A stretch of DNA of 64,000 bases from NCBI RefSeq assembly GCF_025371035.1, contig NZ_JANZXB010000003.1:248001-312000 (forward strand). The letters run 5' to 3'. This DNA is from Sphingomonas sp. LC-1. GTDB taxonomy: Bacteria; Pseudomonadota; Alphaproteobacteria; Sphingomonadales; Sphingomonadaceae. Of the stretch, positions 9,307 to 17,967 are shown piece after piece. Below the pieces are notes generated by a model. The model was given only the letters and a program-made list of their open reading frames with translations. It searched no databases and had not been told where the DNA came from. Position 1 is the stretch's first letter; every line of letters starts with the position of its first letter. The position numbers and the translations under genes were made by a program.

Positions 9307-10353
9307 CTATCTGGGGGCAGGCAGGCCCGCGATCCAGTCGGCCAGCGGTTGCCAAAGCTGTTGTTCCGCACGACCGCCGACGACCATGCCGACATGGCCC
9401 GTGCCACCCGCTCGCCGGTCGGACAGTTCAATGGCTGTGGCGGCGGGAACGATCCGGTCGGCGGTGGCGACGAACTCGACGCTAGGGGCGTCGCATTGCG
9501 ATGGTGTGACGATCGCGCCGCCGACACGCCATTGTCCCTGACCGGGACGATCTTCGGCGATCAGGTGCTCGAACAGCTCCAGGCCGAAGGCATGGGGCAG
9601 GGGGGCGCCTTGGTTGGCCCAGTCCTCCAGCCGGATGAAGCGGCGCGCGGCGTCGCTACGCGGATCGAGGTCGGCGAAGGCGGCATATTTGGCGATGGTG
9701 CGTGCCGGATCGAGCCGCCAGAACCCCGCCTGCAACGCCTCCATCGGCACCAGGCCCAGCGTCTCGGACATCGGCTTGATCACGGCCCATTGCGCGGCCA
9801 TGGCGGCCCGCGCCTCGTCGCCATAGCCGCTGAAATGCCAGGGTGCTGCGATGGCGGCGAGCCCGGCTACCTTGCTCCGCGCCGCCGCCGCCATCGCGAG
9901 GGTCCCCCCCAGGCAATAGCCGACCAGCACCGGCGGCTCGGGGAATGTCGCGATCAGGGGAAGCAGGAATCGCTCGACATGGCCCGCCACATCCACGTCG
10001 CGATCCTTCGCGCCCGGCGTCCCCCAGTCGATCAGCCAGGGATGGAAGCCTTGCCCGCGCAACCAGCGGATCAGCGAGCGGTCACGCGACAGATCGAGGA
10101 TCGATGGCGGGTTGATAAGCGAGGGGATGAACAGCACCGGCCGTCCTTCGCCTCCTGCATCGCGCAACCGCACCCGTCCGCGCCGCCGCCGGACGGGCAG
10201 CGCGCGCATCGGCCGTTCGCGTTTCGCCACCTGGAACCGCCGCAATCCATCCATGGCGCGCTGCACCAGATCGGGATTTTCCGCGGCCTCGCTGCGCAAC
10301 ATCGCCAGGAACAGCGGCAAGGGGCGCGGACCGTGTTGCGATGCGAAATCCAT
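9307..10353 (-). CDS. PhaC-like polyhydroxyalkanoate synthase / alpha-beta hydrolase
   Basis: A 348-residue alpha/beta-hydrolase with the PHA-synthase type nucleophile box GYCLGG (Cys147) instead of the serine lipase box. The expected aspartate (ATADRIVP, Asp299) and histidine (GTGHVG, His320) complete a Cys-Asp-His triad, and LFIPSLINPPSILDL is the oxyanion-side motif of this family. Class I synthases have about 590 residues; this one lacks their long N-terminal domain and is near the size of class III PhaC, but no PhaE partner is visible. It sits divergently from phaR and before the thiolase gene. PHA synthase is likely; a PHA-related thioesterase is the alternative. Confidence 0.78.
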   Translation of the reverse strand: MDFASQHGPRPLPLFLAMLRSEAAENPDLVQRAMDGLRRFQVAKRERPMRALPVRRRRGRVRLRDAGGEGRPVLFIPSLINPPSILDLSRDRSLIRWLRGQGFHPWLIDWGTPGAKDRDVDVAGHVERFLLPLIATFPEPPVLVGYCLGGTLAMAAAARSKVAGLAAIAAPWHFSGYGDEARAAMAAQWAVIKPMSETLGLVPMEALQAGFWRLDPARTIAKYAAFADLDPRSDAARRFIRLEDWANQGAPLPHAFGLELFEHLIAEDRPGQGQWRVGGAIVTPSQCDAPSVEFVATADRIVPAATAIELSDRRAGGTGHVGMVVGGRAEQQLWQPLADWIAGLPAPR

Positions 10354-10392
10354 GGCGTTAGGCTACACCAAAATCATGAAAGGCGGGGATCG

Positions 10393-10953
10393 ATGAAGAA
10401 GCAGGCAGCGGACGGCGTCGTGATCGTCAAGAAATATGCGAACCGGCGGCTCTACAATACCGAAACCTCCTCCTACATCACGCTCGATCATCTGGCGGCG
10501 ATGATCCGCGCGGGCCGTGACTTCAAGGTCGTCGACGCCAAGACCGACGAGGACATCACCCATAATGTCCTGACCCAGATCATCATGGAAGAGGAAAGCC
10601 GGGGCGAGACGATGCTGCCGGTCAATTTCCTGCGCCAGTTGATCTCCATGTACGGCGACTCGATGCAGGCGATGGTGCCCGGCTATCTGGAGGCGTCGAT
10701 GGACAGCTTCCGCCGCAACCAGGAACAGTTCAAGTCGGCGGTCGAGGGCGCCTTCGCCAACACGCCCTTCGCCGACCTCGCCAAGCGCAACCTGGCGATG
10801 TTCGAGGCTGCCACGCAGGGGTTCAAGCCGGGTGCGGTCTCGCCCGCACCGACCCCGACGCCCGCGCCGGCGGCCGGCAAGGATGACGAGATGGCCGCGC
10901 TCAAGGCCGAACTCGCCGCCCTGAAGGACAAGATCGAGAAGCTGGGCGAGTAG
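10393..10953 (+). CDS. phaR: PhaR polyhydroxyalkanoate synthesis repressor
   Basis: A 186-residue protein starting at the ATG at 10393 after AGGCGGGG. The N-terminal PHB/PHA accumulation regulator domain is obvious: VIVKKYANRRLYNTETSSYI at residues 10-29 followed by the KVVDAKTDEDITHNVLTQII segment. The second PHB_acc domain covers roughly residues 65-120, then comes a proline/alanine linker and a C-terminal coiled coil (DEMAALKAELAALKDKIEKL). In known cases PhaR binds PHB and represses phasin genes and itself. Only 39 bases separate it from the divergent PhaC-like gene, so it probably controls that shared promoter. Confidence 0.93.
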   Translation: MKKQAADGVVIVKKYANRRLYNTETSSYITLDHLAAMIRAGRDFKVVDAKTDEDITHNVLTQIIMEEESRGETMLPVNFLRQLISMYGDSMQAMVPGYLEASMDSFRRNQEQFKSAVEGAFANTPFADLAKRNLAMFEAATQGFKPGAVSPAPTPTPAPAAGKDDEMAALKAELAALKDKIEKLGE

Positions 10954-11004
10954 CTCCCGACATCCATTCAGCCTGAGCGAAGTCGAAAGCCGCGCAGTCT
11001 CATT

Positions 11005-11136
11005 CCTTCCCTGCAAGGGGAGGGGGACCAGCGAAGCTGGTGGAGGGGTGTCGCTGGTCGCGAGACGGTCCAACCTCTCCATGGGCGACACCCCTCCGTC
11101 AGGCCTTCGGCCTGCCACCTCCCCTTGCAGGGGAGG
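11005..11136. repeat. Intergenic palindromic element, copy 1
   Basis: Occupies much of the 414-base gap between phaR and hslV. The outer ends are CTGCAAGGGGAGG and CCTCCCCTTGCAGGGGAGG, and inside lie GGTGGAGGGGTGTCG and CGACACCCCTCCGTC, which are complementary to each other. Similar elements occur at 39566-39703 and 51443-51558, with partial ones at 16982-17040 and 32634-32739. A half-copy of the 3182-3275 repeat core lies next to it at 10970-10991. I see no gene in the rest of this gap. Confidence 0.75.
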
Positions 11137-11367
11137 AAAATGAGCCCAGCCTCGCCGGTTGGGCATAGCCTTCAACTTCGCCTAGGCAAAAAGGGGGGTG
11201 AGTACGTCGGGCGGTGGGAACTGCCGGCCCCCACAACGCGATCCGGGTTTCCCCGTCCTACGGCTGGCAGATTCACCGTGTCACGCGCGACGCGGATCAA
11301 GGATTAGCGGCGTGCGCCATACCGGGCAATATTGAACCCGCGCCCGCTCGCATCCATATCGCCGCGC

Positions 11368-11931
11368 ATGAGCGGGAATGAACACGCCATGCCCACCTGG
11401 CATGGCACGACGATTTGCTCGGTGCGCCGTGGCGGCCGGGTGGTGGTGGCCGGGGACGGTCAGGTTTCGATGGGCCAGACGGTCATGAAGCCCAACGCGC
11501 GCAAGGTCCGGCGGCTGGGCGACGGCTCGGTCATCGGCGGCTTTGCGGGGGCGACGGCGGATGCCTTTACCCTGTTCGAGCGGCTGGAGGCGAAGCTGGA
11601 GCGTCATAACGGCCAGTTGCTGCGCGCGGCGGTCGAGCTCGCTAAGGACTGGCGGACCGACAAGTTCCTGCGCAACCTGGAGGCGATGATGATCGTCGCC
11701 GACAAGGACGTGACGCTGATCCTGACCGGCAATGGCGACGTGCTGGAGCCCGAGAACGGCATTTGCGCGATCGGCTCGGGCGGCAATTACGCGCTCGCCG
11801 CGGCGCGGGCGCTCGTCGATTACGAACAGGATGCCGAGACGATCGCGCGCAAGGCGATGGCGATCGCCGCCGAAGTCTGTGTCTACACCAATGACCGCGT
11901 CACGCTCGAAGCCATCGACGGCGCGCAGTAA
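11368..11931 (+). CDS. hslV: ATP-dependent protease subunit HslV
   Basis: The proteolytic subunit of the HslVU (ClpQY) protease. The N-terminal threonine nucleophile after processing is in WHGTTI, followed by the conserved [17 protein letters not shown] and [22 protein letters not shown]. The ATG at 11368 gives 187 residues with a short propeptide as in relatives; an ATG at 11389 would give 180, and neither has a strong ribosome binding site. It forms dodecamers capped by HslU hexamers and degrades regulatory and misfolded proteins. hslU begins 12 bases downstream. Confidence 0.95.
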   Translation: MSGNEHAMPTWHGTTICSVRRGGRVVVAGDGQVSMGQTVMKPNARKVRRLGDGSVIGGFAGATADAFTLFERLEAKLERHNGQLLRAAVELAKDWRTDKFLRNLEAMMIVADKDVTLILTGNGDVLEPENGICAIGSGGNYALAAARALVDYEQDAETIARKAMAIAAEVCVYTNDRVTLEAIDGAQ

Positions 11932-11943
11932 TTTAGGGTTCCC

Positions 11944-13242
11944 ATGAACGACCAGTTGACCCCCAAGGCGATCGTCGCCGCGCTCGACGCGCATATCATC
12001 GGCCAGGCCGACGCCAAGCGCGCCGTTGCCGTCGCCATGCGCAACCGCTGGCGTCGCCAGCGGCTGGGCGCGGACCTGCGCGACGAGGTGACGCCCAAGA
12101 ACATCCTGATGATCGGCCCGACCGGGTGCGGCAAGACCGAGATCAGCCGCCGTCTGGCCAAGCTGGCCGATGCGCCCTTCGTCAAGGTCGAGGCGACCAA
12201 GTTCACCGAGGTCGGCTATGTCGGCCGCGACGTCGAGCAGATCGCGCGCGACCTGGTCGAGGAAGCCATCCGGCTGGAAAAGGAACGCCGTCGGGTCGCG
12301 GTGAAGGACAAGGCGGAAGAGGCGGCGATGAACCGCCTGCTCGACGCTTTGGTTGGCAAGGATTCGAGCCAGGCAACGCGCGAGGCGTTCCGCCAGCGCT
12401 TCCGCGACGGCCATCTCGACCAGACCGAGATCGAGATCGAACTGGAACAGGCCCCGGCCATGCCGTTCGAGATTCCGGGCGCCGCGCCGCAGATGATCAA
12501 CCTGTCGGAGATGATGGGCAAGGCGTTCGGCGGTGGCCAGCCGCTCAAGCGCCGCAAGCTGACGGTCGGCGCGGCCTGGACCAAGCTGGTCGAGGAAGAG
12601 GCGGACAAGCGGCTCGACCAAGATGAGGTCAGCCGCGCCGCGCTCGCGGATGCCGAGGCGAACGGGATCGTCTTCCTGGACGAGATCGACAAGATCGCGG
12701 TCAGCGACGTGCGCGGCGGCTCGGTCAGCCGCGAGGGCGTGCAGCGCGACCTGCTGCCGCTGATCGAGGGCACGACCATCTCGACCAAATATGGCCCGAT
12801 GAAGACGGACCATATCCTGTTCATCGCGAGCGGAGCCTTCCATGTCGCCAAGCCGTCCGACCTCTTGCCCGAGCTTCAGGGCCGATTGCCGATCCGGGTC
12901 GAGCTGAAGGCGCTGACCGAGAGCGATTTCGTCGCGATCCTGTCGGACACCAAAGCGTCGTTGCCCGCCCAGTACAAGGCGCTGATCGGCACCGAGGGGG
13001 TGGAAATTTCCTTTACCGAGGATGGTATCGCGGCGATTGCGCGGATCGCGGCGGAGGTGAACGGCCAAGTCGAGAATATCGGCGCGCGGCGGTTGCAGAC
13101 GGTGATGGAGAAGCTGCTGGAGGAGGTAAGCTTCGAGGCGGAGGATCGGCAGGGCACGGTTCTGACCGTCGACGCAGCCTATGTCGACAAGCAACTGGCG
13201 GCGGTGGCGCGGAACACCGACCTTAGCCGCTTCGTCCTGTGA
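11944..13242 (+). CDS. hslU: ATP-dependent protease ATPase subunit HslU
   Basis: A 432-residue AAA+ unfoldase partner of HslV. Visible are [17 protein letters not shown] at the start, Walker [10 protein letters not shown] near residue 60, the pore motif [12 protein letters not shown], the intermediate I domain (about residues 110-230) that recruits substrates, Walker B IVFLDEID, and the C-terminal tail that inserts into HslV pockets. It couples ATP hydrolysis to unfolding. The hslVU pair is an operon; regulation by a heat-shock sigma factor is usual for the family but no clear promoter was identified here. Confidence 0.97.
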   Translation: MNDQLTPKAIVAALDAHIIGQADAKRAVAVAMRNRWRRQRLGADLRDEVTPKNILMIGPTGCGKTEISRRLAKLADAPFVKVEATKFTEVGYVGRDVEQIARDLVEEAIRLEKERRRVAVKDKAEEAAMNRLLDALVGKDSSQATREAFRQRFRDGHLDQTEIEIELEQAPAMPFEIPGAAPQMINLSEMMGKAFGGGQPLKRRKLTVGAAWTKLVEEEADKRLDQDEVSRAALADAEANGIVFLDEIDKIAVSDVRGGSVSREGVQRDLLPLIEGTTISTKYGPMKTDHILFIASGAFHVAKPSDLLPELQGRLPIRVELKALTESDFVAILSDTKASLPAQYKALIGTEGVEISFTEDGIAAIARIAAEVNGQVENIGARRLQTVMEKLLEEVSFEAEDRQGTVLTVDAAYVDKQLAAVARNTDLSRFVL

Positions 13243-13247
13243 CCATC

Positions 13248-13274
13248 GGGGGGCGCGGTCATGCGCCGCCCCCC
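13248..13274. terminator. G/C-rich hairpin between convergent genes
   Basis: GGGGGGCG (13248-13255) pairs perfectly with CGCCCCCC (13267-13274) around an 11-base loop. It lies between the hslU stop and the end of the opposing gene at 13288. There is no T tract on either side, so termination would be weak or factor-assisted. Confidence 0.35.
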
Positions 13275-13287
13275 CCCATTTGCCGCC

Positions 13288-13659
13288 TTATTTCGTGGCC
13301 TTGTCGTAAGGTACGAACCCGTCGAAGAAGCAATATTGCGACGGGATCGACATGCCCTGCTGCAACACCCGGAACCGGTCGTTGCGGCAAATCTGCGAGC
13401 CCCAGCGCTCGACGATCAGCGTATTGAACGGCCGGAGCCCCGGACACTGACCGCGCACCTTGGCCTTCCACATGCGTTTTCCGCCGCCGTTGATGACGAT
13501 CACATTGTCGTCGTAGATCGACGGGCCCGACATGGCCACGCTGCTATCGACGCACCGCGCAGGCGGTCCGGCGACGCGCCCGACCAGGGGATCGGATTTG
13601 GCCGCCGTCAGGGTAAGCACCAGCGTCAGAGCGGTGACGGTCGCGACATGGCGGCGCAT
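13288..13659 (-). CDS. Secreted protein of unknown function, paralogue of the upstream gene
   Basis: A 123-residue product with an N-terminal signal peptide (MRRHVATVTALTLVLTLTAA). The mature part has paired cysteines and ends YCFFDGFVPYDKATK. The upstream product ends similarly (SCSFGEFVPYRKER), and both share a central GPSIYD / GPTIVYTI segment, so the two are diverged tandem duplicates. The start at 13659 is chosen because its ATG overlaps the upstream stop (TGATG), indicating translational coupling; a longer frame upstream has no signal peptide. Function is unknown. Confidence 0.65.
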   Translation of the reverse strand: MRRHVATVTALTLVLTLTAAKSDPLVGRVAGPPARCVDSSVAMSGPSIYDDNVIVINGGGKRMWKAKVRGQCPGLRPFNTLIVERWGSQICRNDRFRVLQQGMSIPSQYCFFDGFVPYDKATK

Positions 13660-14087
13660 CACCGTTCCTTTCGATAGGGGACGAACTCCCCGAAGCTGCA
13701 ACTGCCGGTGAAGAAGCCCGAACTACGGTCGACCGTCTGCGCGATGTCGCCCGAGCAGAGCTGGCCTGTGGTCGTCCGCGTGACCAGTATGTCGCCGCGC
13801 GAACGCTGCCCGATCCCCTCGCACCCGCCCGCCGTCTGGCTGACGAATTTCAGGCGTGGGCTGATCGTATAGACGATGGTCGGGCCATAGGCGTTCACTT
13901 GGCGCGTCGTATATTGGCCGATGCACTGGGTCGGCTTGCCCGGGGTCAGGCCGCGCAAGGTGGTGGCGAGATCGGCCTGGTTGGTCGCGGCGACCTGCGC
14001 AATCCGCGCGCGTTCGGCGGGGGTGGGGGTGCACCCGGCGATCGCCACGGCGATGGTCGTCAGGGGAAGCAAAGTCAGGATACGCAT
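13659..14087 (-). CDS. Small lipoprotein of unknown function
   Basis: A 142-residue protein with a lipoprotein signal: hydrophobic stretch then IAGC (Cys at residue 18). The mature region begins TPTPAERARIAQVAATNQAD and contains further cysteines that could form disulfides (PTQCIG, GGCEGIG, GQLCSGD, GSCSFGE). It is coupled to the downstream paralogue by a TGATG overlap. It is probably anchored in the outer or inner membrane. I do not recognise the family. Confidence 0.65.
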   Translation of the reverse strand: MRILTLLPLTTIAVAIAGCTPTPAERARIAQVAATNQADLATTLRGLTPGKPTQCIGQYTTRQVNAYGPTIVYTISPRLKFVSQTAGGCEGIGQRSRGDILVTRTTTGQLCSGDIAQTVDRSSGFFTGSCSFGEFVPYRKER

Positions 14088-14127
14088 TTTTCAGCCTCCA
14101 TCACGAAATTCCCCTGTAGCATTACCC

Positions 14128-14844
14128 TCAACCCTTGAACGCGTCCTTGGCTGCACGCCGCTCCGCCAGCTCGGCCGGATCGACCGACCGGAGGAAGGGG
14201 TTGGTCGCCCGCTCCAGCGCGATGGTCGTCGGAATGGTCGGCTCGCCCTGTTCTCGCATCGCGGTCACCTCGACCAGCCGTTCGGCGATGGCGGCATTGT
14301 CGGGCTCTGCCACCGCTGCGAAACGGGCATTCGACAGCGTATATTCGTGCCCGCAATAGACGCGCGTGTCGCCGGGAAGTGCGGCGAAGCGGCGCATATT
14401 GCCGTGCATCTGCTCCGCCGTTCCTTCGAACAGCCGACCACATCCCATGGCGAACAGGGTGTCGCCGGTGAAGATCACCGCGCGGTCCTCGAAATGGAAG
14501 GCGATATGCCCCGCCGTATGTCCCGGGACCGACCAGATGGTGGCGCTCGCGCCGCCGATGGTGATCCGGTCACCCTCCGCCAGCCGCGTGTCGAGCCCCG
14601 CGATCTTGTCCGCTTCCGCCGCCGGGCCTGCGACCGTGGCGCCATGGGCGCGCAACGCCTCCGCGCCGCCGACATGATCGGGGTGCCAATGGGTCAGCCA
14701 GATCTGCCCGATGGTCCAGCCGCGCGCCGTCGCAGCGGCGGCGACCGGCGCGGCCTCGCCCGGATCAAGCGCGACGGTGTGGCCCGCATGGTGGAGCAGC
14801 CAGGCGTAATTGTCGCTGAGGACGGGGACTCGGACGATTTCCAT
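14128..14844 (-). CDS. gloB: Hydroxyacylglutathione hydrolase (glyoxalase II)
   Basis: A 238-residue metallo-beta-lactamase fold enzyme. The metal-binding signature THWHPDH lies at residues 51-57, with later ligands in VPGHTAGH, FTGDTLF and YCGHEYT; the glyoxalase II C-terminal domain follows (ERATNPFLRS). It hydrolyses S-lactoylglutathione to D-lactate and glutathione, completing methylglyoxal detoxification. The gloA gene ends only nine bases upstream on the same strand, so the two glyoxalases form an operon. Confidence 0.95.
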   Translation of the reverse strand: MEIVRVPVLSDNYAWLLHHAGHTVALDPGEAAPVAAAATARGWTIGQIWLTHWHPDHVGGAEALRAHGATVAGPAAEADKIAGLDTRLAEGDRITIGGASATIWSVPGHTAGHIAFHFEDRAVIFTGDTLFAMGCGRLFEGTAEQMHGNMRRFAALPGDTRVYCGHEYTLSNARFAAVAEPDNAAIAERLVEVTAMREQGEPTIPTTIALERATNPFLRSVDPAELAERRAAKDAFKG

Positions 14845-14853
14845 GGACGCCTC

Positions 14854-15270
14854 TTACCAGCTTCCGACGTTCGGCATCGAGACCCAAGGTTCGGCCGGAG
14901 GCAGCGCACCGTCCTGTAGCAGTTCGATCGAGATGCCGTCGGGCGTCTTGACGAAGGCCATATGCCCGTCGCGCGGCGGGCGGTTGATCGTCACCCCGGC
15001 ATCCATCAAACGCTGGCACGTCTCGTAGATGTCGTCGACGCGATAGGCGAGATGGCCGAAATTGCGTCCGCCGGTATAGATTTCGGGATCCCAATTATGC
15101 GTCAGCTCGACCTCGGCGCGCCCTTCGTCGCCGGGCGCGGCCAGGAAGATCAGCGAGAAGCGTCCGGCCTCATTGTCGATGCGGCGAACCTCCTTCAGTC
15201 CCAAAAGGTCGAAGAAGCGGATGCTCGCATCGAGGTCGCTGACGCGGATCATGGTGTGAAGATAGCGCAT
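14854..15270 (-). CDS. gloA: Lactoylglutathione lyase (glyoxalase I)
   Basis: A 138-residue VOC-fold enzyme. The four metal ligands can be matched: His5 in RYLHTMIRV, Glu in AEVELTHNW, His in NFGHLAYRV and Glu in GISIELLQ. The start at 15270 gives the typical MRYLHTMIRVSDLD N terminus; an upstream in-frame extension is proline- and arginine-rich and not family-like. It converts the methylglyoxal-glutathione hemithioacetal to S-lactoylglutathione, which GloB from the next gene hydrolyses. Confidence 0.94.
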   Translation of the reverse strand: MRYLHTMIRVSDLDASIRFFDLLGLKEVRRIDNEAGRFSLIFLAAPGDEGRAEVELTHNWDPEIYTGGRNFGHLAYRVDDIYETCQRLMDAGVTINRPPRDGHMAFVKTPDGISIELLQDGALPPAEPWVSMPNVGSW

Positions 15271-15387
15271 GAAAGCTCCTGGCTGTGGCGCGGGGGGCGG
15301 ATCGGCGGGCACGGACCTCGATGATCGCCCCTGATTGATCGTCATCCTAGCCCGCATGACTCCGGGCGGCCTTGACCTGCGATAAGG

Positions 15388-16185
15388 TCAACGCGACGGG
15401 AATTGCGCCAGCGCCTTGGCGGTTTCGGCGCGGATCGGACTGTCGGGCGGGGCGAGCCGGGCGGCTTCGCTCCACGCCTTTCGCGCGCCTGCCTCGTCCC
15501 CGGCGGTGGCGGCGATATTGCCCGCCTCCAACTGGACGCTGGGGTCGTCGGCGGAGCGGGCCAGCGCCTGGACGATGTCCTTTTGCGCGCGGGGCAAATC
15601 CTTCATCCGCCGCGCCAGCGTTGCCGACAACAGCCAGGCGAGCGGATCGGCCGGGGCGCTGACCAGCGCGGCGTCCAGATCGACCCGCGCCGCCGCGGGA
15701 TTGCCCGCCGCAACCAGCGCACGGGCGCGGTCGAGTTGCGCCTCGCCGCGCGCAAAGCCGGTCAGGTTGCCCGAGGCCAGGGCCGCATCCAGCGCCGCGC
15801 GCGCCTTGGTCGCGTCGCCCGCCGCCAGAAAGGCATTGCCCGCCTGCGCCCAGTAATTGGCGGCGCGGACGTCATGTGCGATTTCGGCGGCGCGGGCCGC
15901 CTGTTCGAACGCATTCGCCGCCGCCGGCCATTGCCGCTCGGTGGTATAGGCCAGTCCCAGGCATTGCTGCGCGAAATAGCCGCCGCCGGCCAGCGTCCAG
16001 CTTCCCGCCTCCAACCGCGCGGCGGCGGGGCTGCGCTCGGCCATGGCGACGCAGCGCTGATAGCGGGCCTCGCGCGGATCGTCGGGCAATGAAGCGGCTG
16101 GGGCGGTCGGTTTGGGCAGCGGTCTGGTGCTGGCTTTGGGGGCCGTCTGGACGGCGGCGGCGAGCGCGAGGGGGAACAGGATCAT
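15388..16185 (-). CDS. Tetratricopeptide-repeat periplasmic protein
   Basis: A 265-residue alanine-rich protein with a hydrophobic signal-like N terminus (MILFPLALAAAVQ). From about residue 75 onward it is built of helical TPR-like units, e.g. QWPAAANAFEQAARAAE, DATKARAALDAALASGN and NPAAARVDLDAALVSAP. TPR proteins are scaffolds for protein contacts; no catalytic motif is seen. Its ATG overlaps the stop of the upstream hydrolase gene (ATGA), so the two are translationally coupled. Confidence 0.7.
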   Translation of the reverse strand: MILFPLALAAAVQTAPKASTRPLPKPTAPAASLPDDPREARYQRCVAMAERSPAAARLEAGSWTLAGGGYFAQQCLGLAYTTERQWPAAANAFEQAARAAEIAHDVRAANYWAQAGNAFLAAGDATKARAALDAALASGNLTGFARGEAQLDRARALVAAGNPAAARVDLDAALVSAPADPLAWLLSATLARRMKDLPRAQKDIVQALARSADDPSVQLEAGNIAATAGDEAGARKAWSEAARLAPPDSPIRAETAKALAQFPSR

Positions 16186-16913
16186 AGGCGGCTCGACACT
16201 TCCTCCACGGCGCGGATCAACAGCGCGATGTCGCCATCACGCGACAGGCGGTGATCGCCGTCCTTGATCAACAGAGTCTGCACATCGGCTGAACGGAAAA
16301 GCTGCGCCAGATGGGTGGTGCGGTGCCATGGCACATCGCTGTCCTGCATGCCCTGCAACAGCCGGACCGGCCCGTCGAACGCGATCGGTCCGAAGGTCAG
16401 GCGGTTGGCCTCCCCCGACGACCAGAAGCGGCGGGTATAGACGGTGGGAGCGGGGCCGTAGGGATTGGGGCGCTCCAGCCAACCGGCCTGGAGGATCGCC
16501 ATCTTCTCCTCGGTCGAAAAACCCCAGTCGGTGAAATCGGGCGCGGGCGCGATGCCGACCAGAGCCTTGACCTGTTCGGGCCGCGCACGCGCGGCGAGCA
16601 GCATCAGCCAGCCGCCCATCGACGATCCGACCAGTACCGCCGGACCCTTCACCACATCGTCGAGCATCGCCAGCACATCATCGCGCCAGTCGGCCAGCGC
16701 CTGATCCTCGAACGCCCCCTCCGACTGGCCGCAGCCGCCATAGTCGAAGCGCAGGAACGCACGGCCCTCGGCACGCGCCCAAGCCTCCAGCGCCAGTGCC
16801 TTCGATCCCTGCATGTCGGAGGCATAGCCGGGCAGGAAGACGATCGCGGGGCCGGTGCCCTCGGTCCAGTGATAGGCGAGATTGGGGCGGGGCGCTGGGG
16901 TGTCGGTCATCAC
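16182..16913 (-). CDS. Alpha/beta-hydrolase
   Basis: A 243-residue protein with the alpha/beta-hydrolase features: VFLPGYASDMQGSKA oxyanion strand, LRFDYGGCGQSEG turn, nucleophile elbow GSSMGGW, and a C-terminal histidine in KDGDHRLSR. The pattern resembles the palmitoyl-thioesterase ABHD10-like group of bacterial hydrolases. An ester or thioester substrate is probable. It is coupled to the downstream TPR gene by a four-base overlap. Confidence 0.82.
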   Translation of the reverse strand: MMTDTPAPRPNLAYHWTEGTGPAIVFLPGYASDMQGSKALALEAWARAEGRAFLRFDYGGCGQSEGAFEDQALADWRDDVLAMLDDVVKGPAVLVGSSMGGWLMLLAARARPEQVKALVGIAPAPDFTDWGFSTEEKMAILQAGWLERPNPYGPAPTVYTRRFWSSGEANRLTFGPIAFDGPVRLLQGMQDSDVPWHRTTHLAQLFRSADVQTLLIKDGDHRLSRDGDIALLIRAVEEVSSRL

Positions 16914-16981
16914 GGGGATTTAGGGATCGGCGAGGGTGATGGGAACCCGAGGCCCAATTCCTATCCCCGTTCGGCCTGCAA

Positions 16982-17040
16982 TCCTCCCCAGACTCGCTTG
17001 GGGAGGGGGTACCGCCGGGCGCGGCCCGGTGGTGGAGGGG
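16982..17040. repeat. Partial copy of the intergenic palindromic element
   Basis: CCTCCCC (16983-16989) and GGGGAGG (17000-17006) form a hairpin, followed by GGCCCGGTGGTGGAGGGG, which matches the GGTGGAGGGG core of the elements at 11005 and 39566. The other half of the palindrome is missing. It occupies the gap between the hydrolase gene and the small gene at 17052. Confidence 0.55.
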
Positions 17041-17051
17041 CAAATCCCCCC

Positions 17052-17306
17052 TCAGATCACATATTCGATGGTCTTCATCTGCGCCTGCGCAGCCTGGACC
17101 TTGCGCCGCTTGGCGACCATCTCGGCATATAGCCGGGCGATCGTGTCGCTGCCGGTCGTGGTGCACAGCCCCGGCACCACCGCATGGACCAGCGCGCCCA
17201 GCCCGCCCAACATCATGATCCCGCCAAAGCGCGCCGCGACGCCGAAATGCTGGACATAGCTTTCACCCACGCTGTCGGGATGATCGAGAAACAGGCGACG
17301 GAACAT
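17052..17306 (-). CDS. DUF6356-type small membrane-associated protein
   Basis: An 84-residue protein starting MFRRLFLDHPDSVGESYVQH, a start typical of a small family common in Sphingomonads. A hydrophobic glycine-rich segment (GGIMMLGGLGALVHAVVPGL, about residues 28-47) could span or lie in the membrane, and the C-terminal part is a basic helix. The ATG at 17306 follows AGGGAG and is preferred over a longer frame. Function is unknown. Confidence 0.65.
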   Translation of the reverse strand: MFRRLFLDHPDSVGESYVQHFGVAARFGGIMMLGGLGALVHAVVPGLCTTTGSDTIARLYAEMVAKRRKVQAAQAQMKTIEYVI

Positions 17307-17450
17307 GGATCGGAACTCCCTATGGCCGTTCGGGGCGATCCTATCATGGTGATCGGAATTGACCAAATGACGCCTTTGTCAATTGTCTCGACCGGCTCGA
17401 CGGTGCGAGGCTTGGTCCGGTAGATGACGATTGCCGATAGGGGCTGAACC

Positions 17451-17960
17451 ATGCGGCGCACAACGGTCGGTTTCCTAGGGCTGGCGCTGATCTTGCTCGG
17501 TGCGGGAGCGGCCGCGGCGGCGAATGAGGCGCATGAACCGACCGACCTCGCCATTCGTCGCCAACTCGGCCTCCCGCCCGAAAGCGCTCGCGGACAGATC
17601 GAGATTCTCGATGTCGGGCATGATCCGATGGACACGATGTTGAGTATCGTCGCGCGGCGTAGCGGCGGGGGCTGGCGCGTCTCCTATGCCTGCGCTCCGT
17701 CGCCCGCCTGCGGCGAACATCCCGTCCGGGACTATGCCCTGTCGTCGCAGGCAAGTGGGCAGGTCGATGCGCTCCTGGACCGGTTGCGCCGGGGTCAGGA
17801 ACCCGATGGGCTGTCGCCTTCCTCCCATATGCTCGGAGGATATCTGAAGGTGACGGTCGACGACAGGGGGTTCCGGCATGGCTATGATCGGGTCGGGCAG
17901 TGGGGGAAGATGCTGGGGGAACTACGCCAACTCCTGTCGCCGCCCGAACAGGCCCACTGA
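17451..17960 (+). CDS. Secreted protein of unknown function
   Basis: A 169-residue product with a clear signal peptide (MRRTTVGFLGLALILLGAGA, cleavage near AAAA-NEA). The mature protein has one cysteine pair (YACAPSPACGEH) that may form a disulfide. No enzymatic motif was recognised. It ends eight bases before the tail of the oppositely oriented HTH pseudogene. Confidence 0.6.
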   Translation: MRRTTVGFLGLALILLGAGAAAAANEAHEPTDLAIRRQLGLPPESARGQIEILDVGHDPMDTMLSIVARRSGGGWRVSYACAPSPACGEHPVRDYALSSQASGQVDALLDRLRRGQEPDGLSPSSHMLGGYLKVTVDDRGFRHGYDRVGQWGKMLGELRQLLSPPEQAH

Positions 17961-17967
17961 AAAGCGA

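Noticed and set aside
11125-11307. Short open frame between the palindromic element and hslV
   Set aside because: Mostly repeat sequence in translation, no similarity and no initiation signal.
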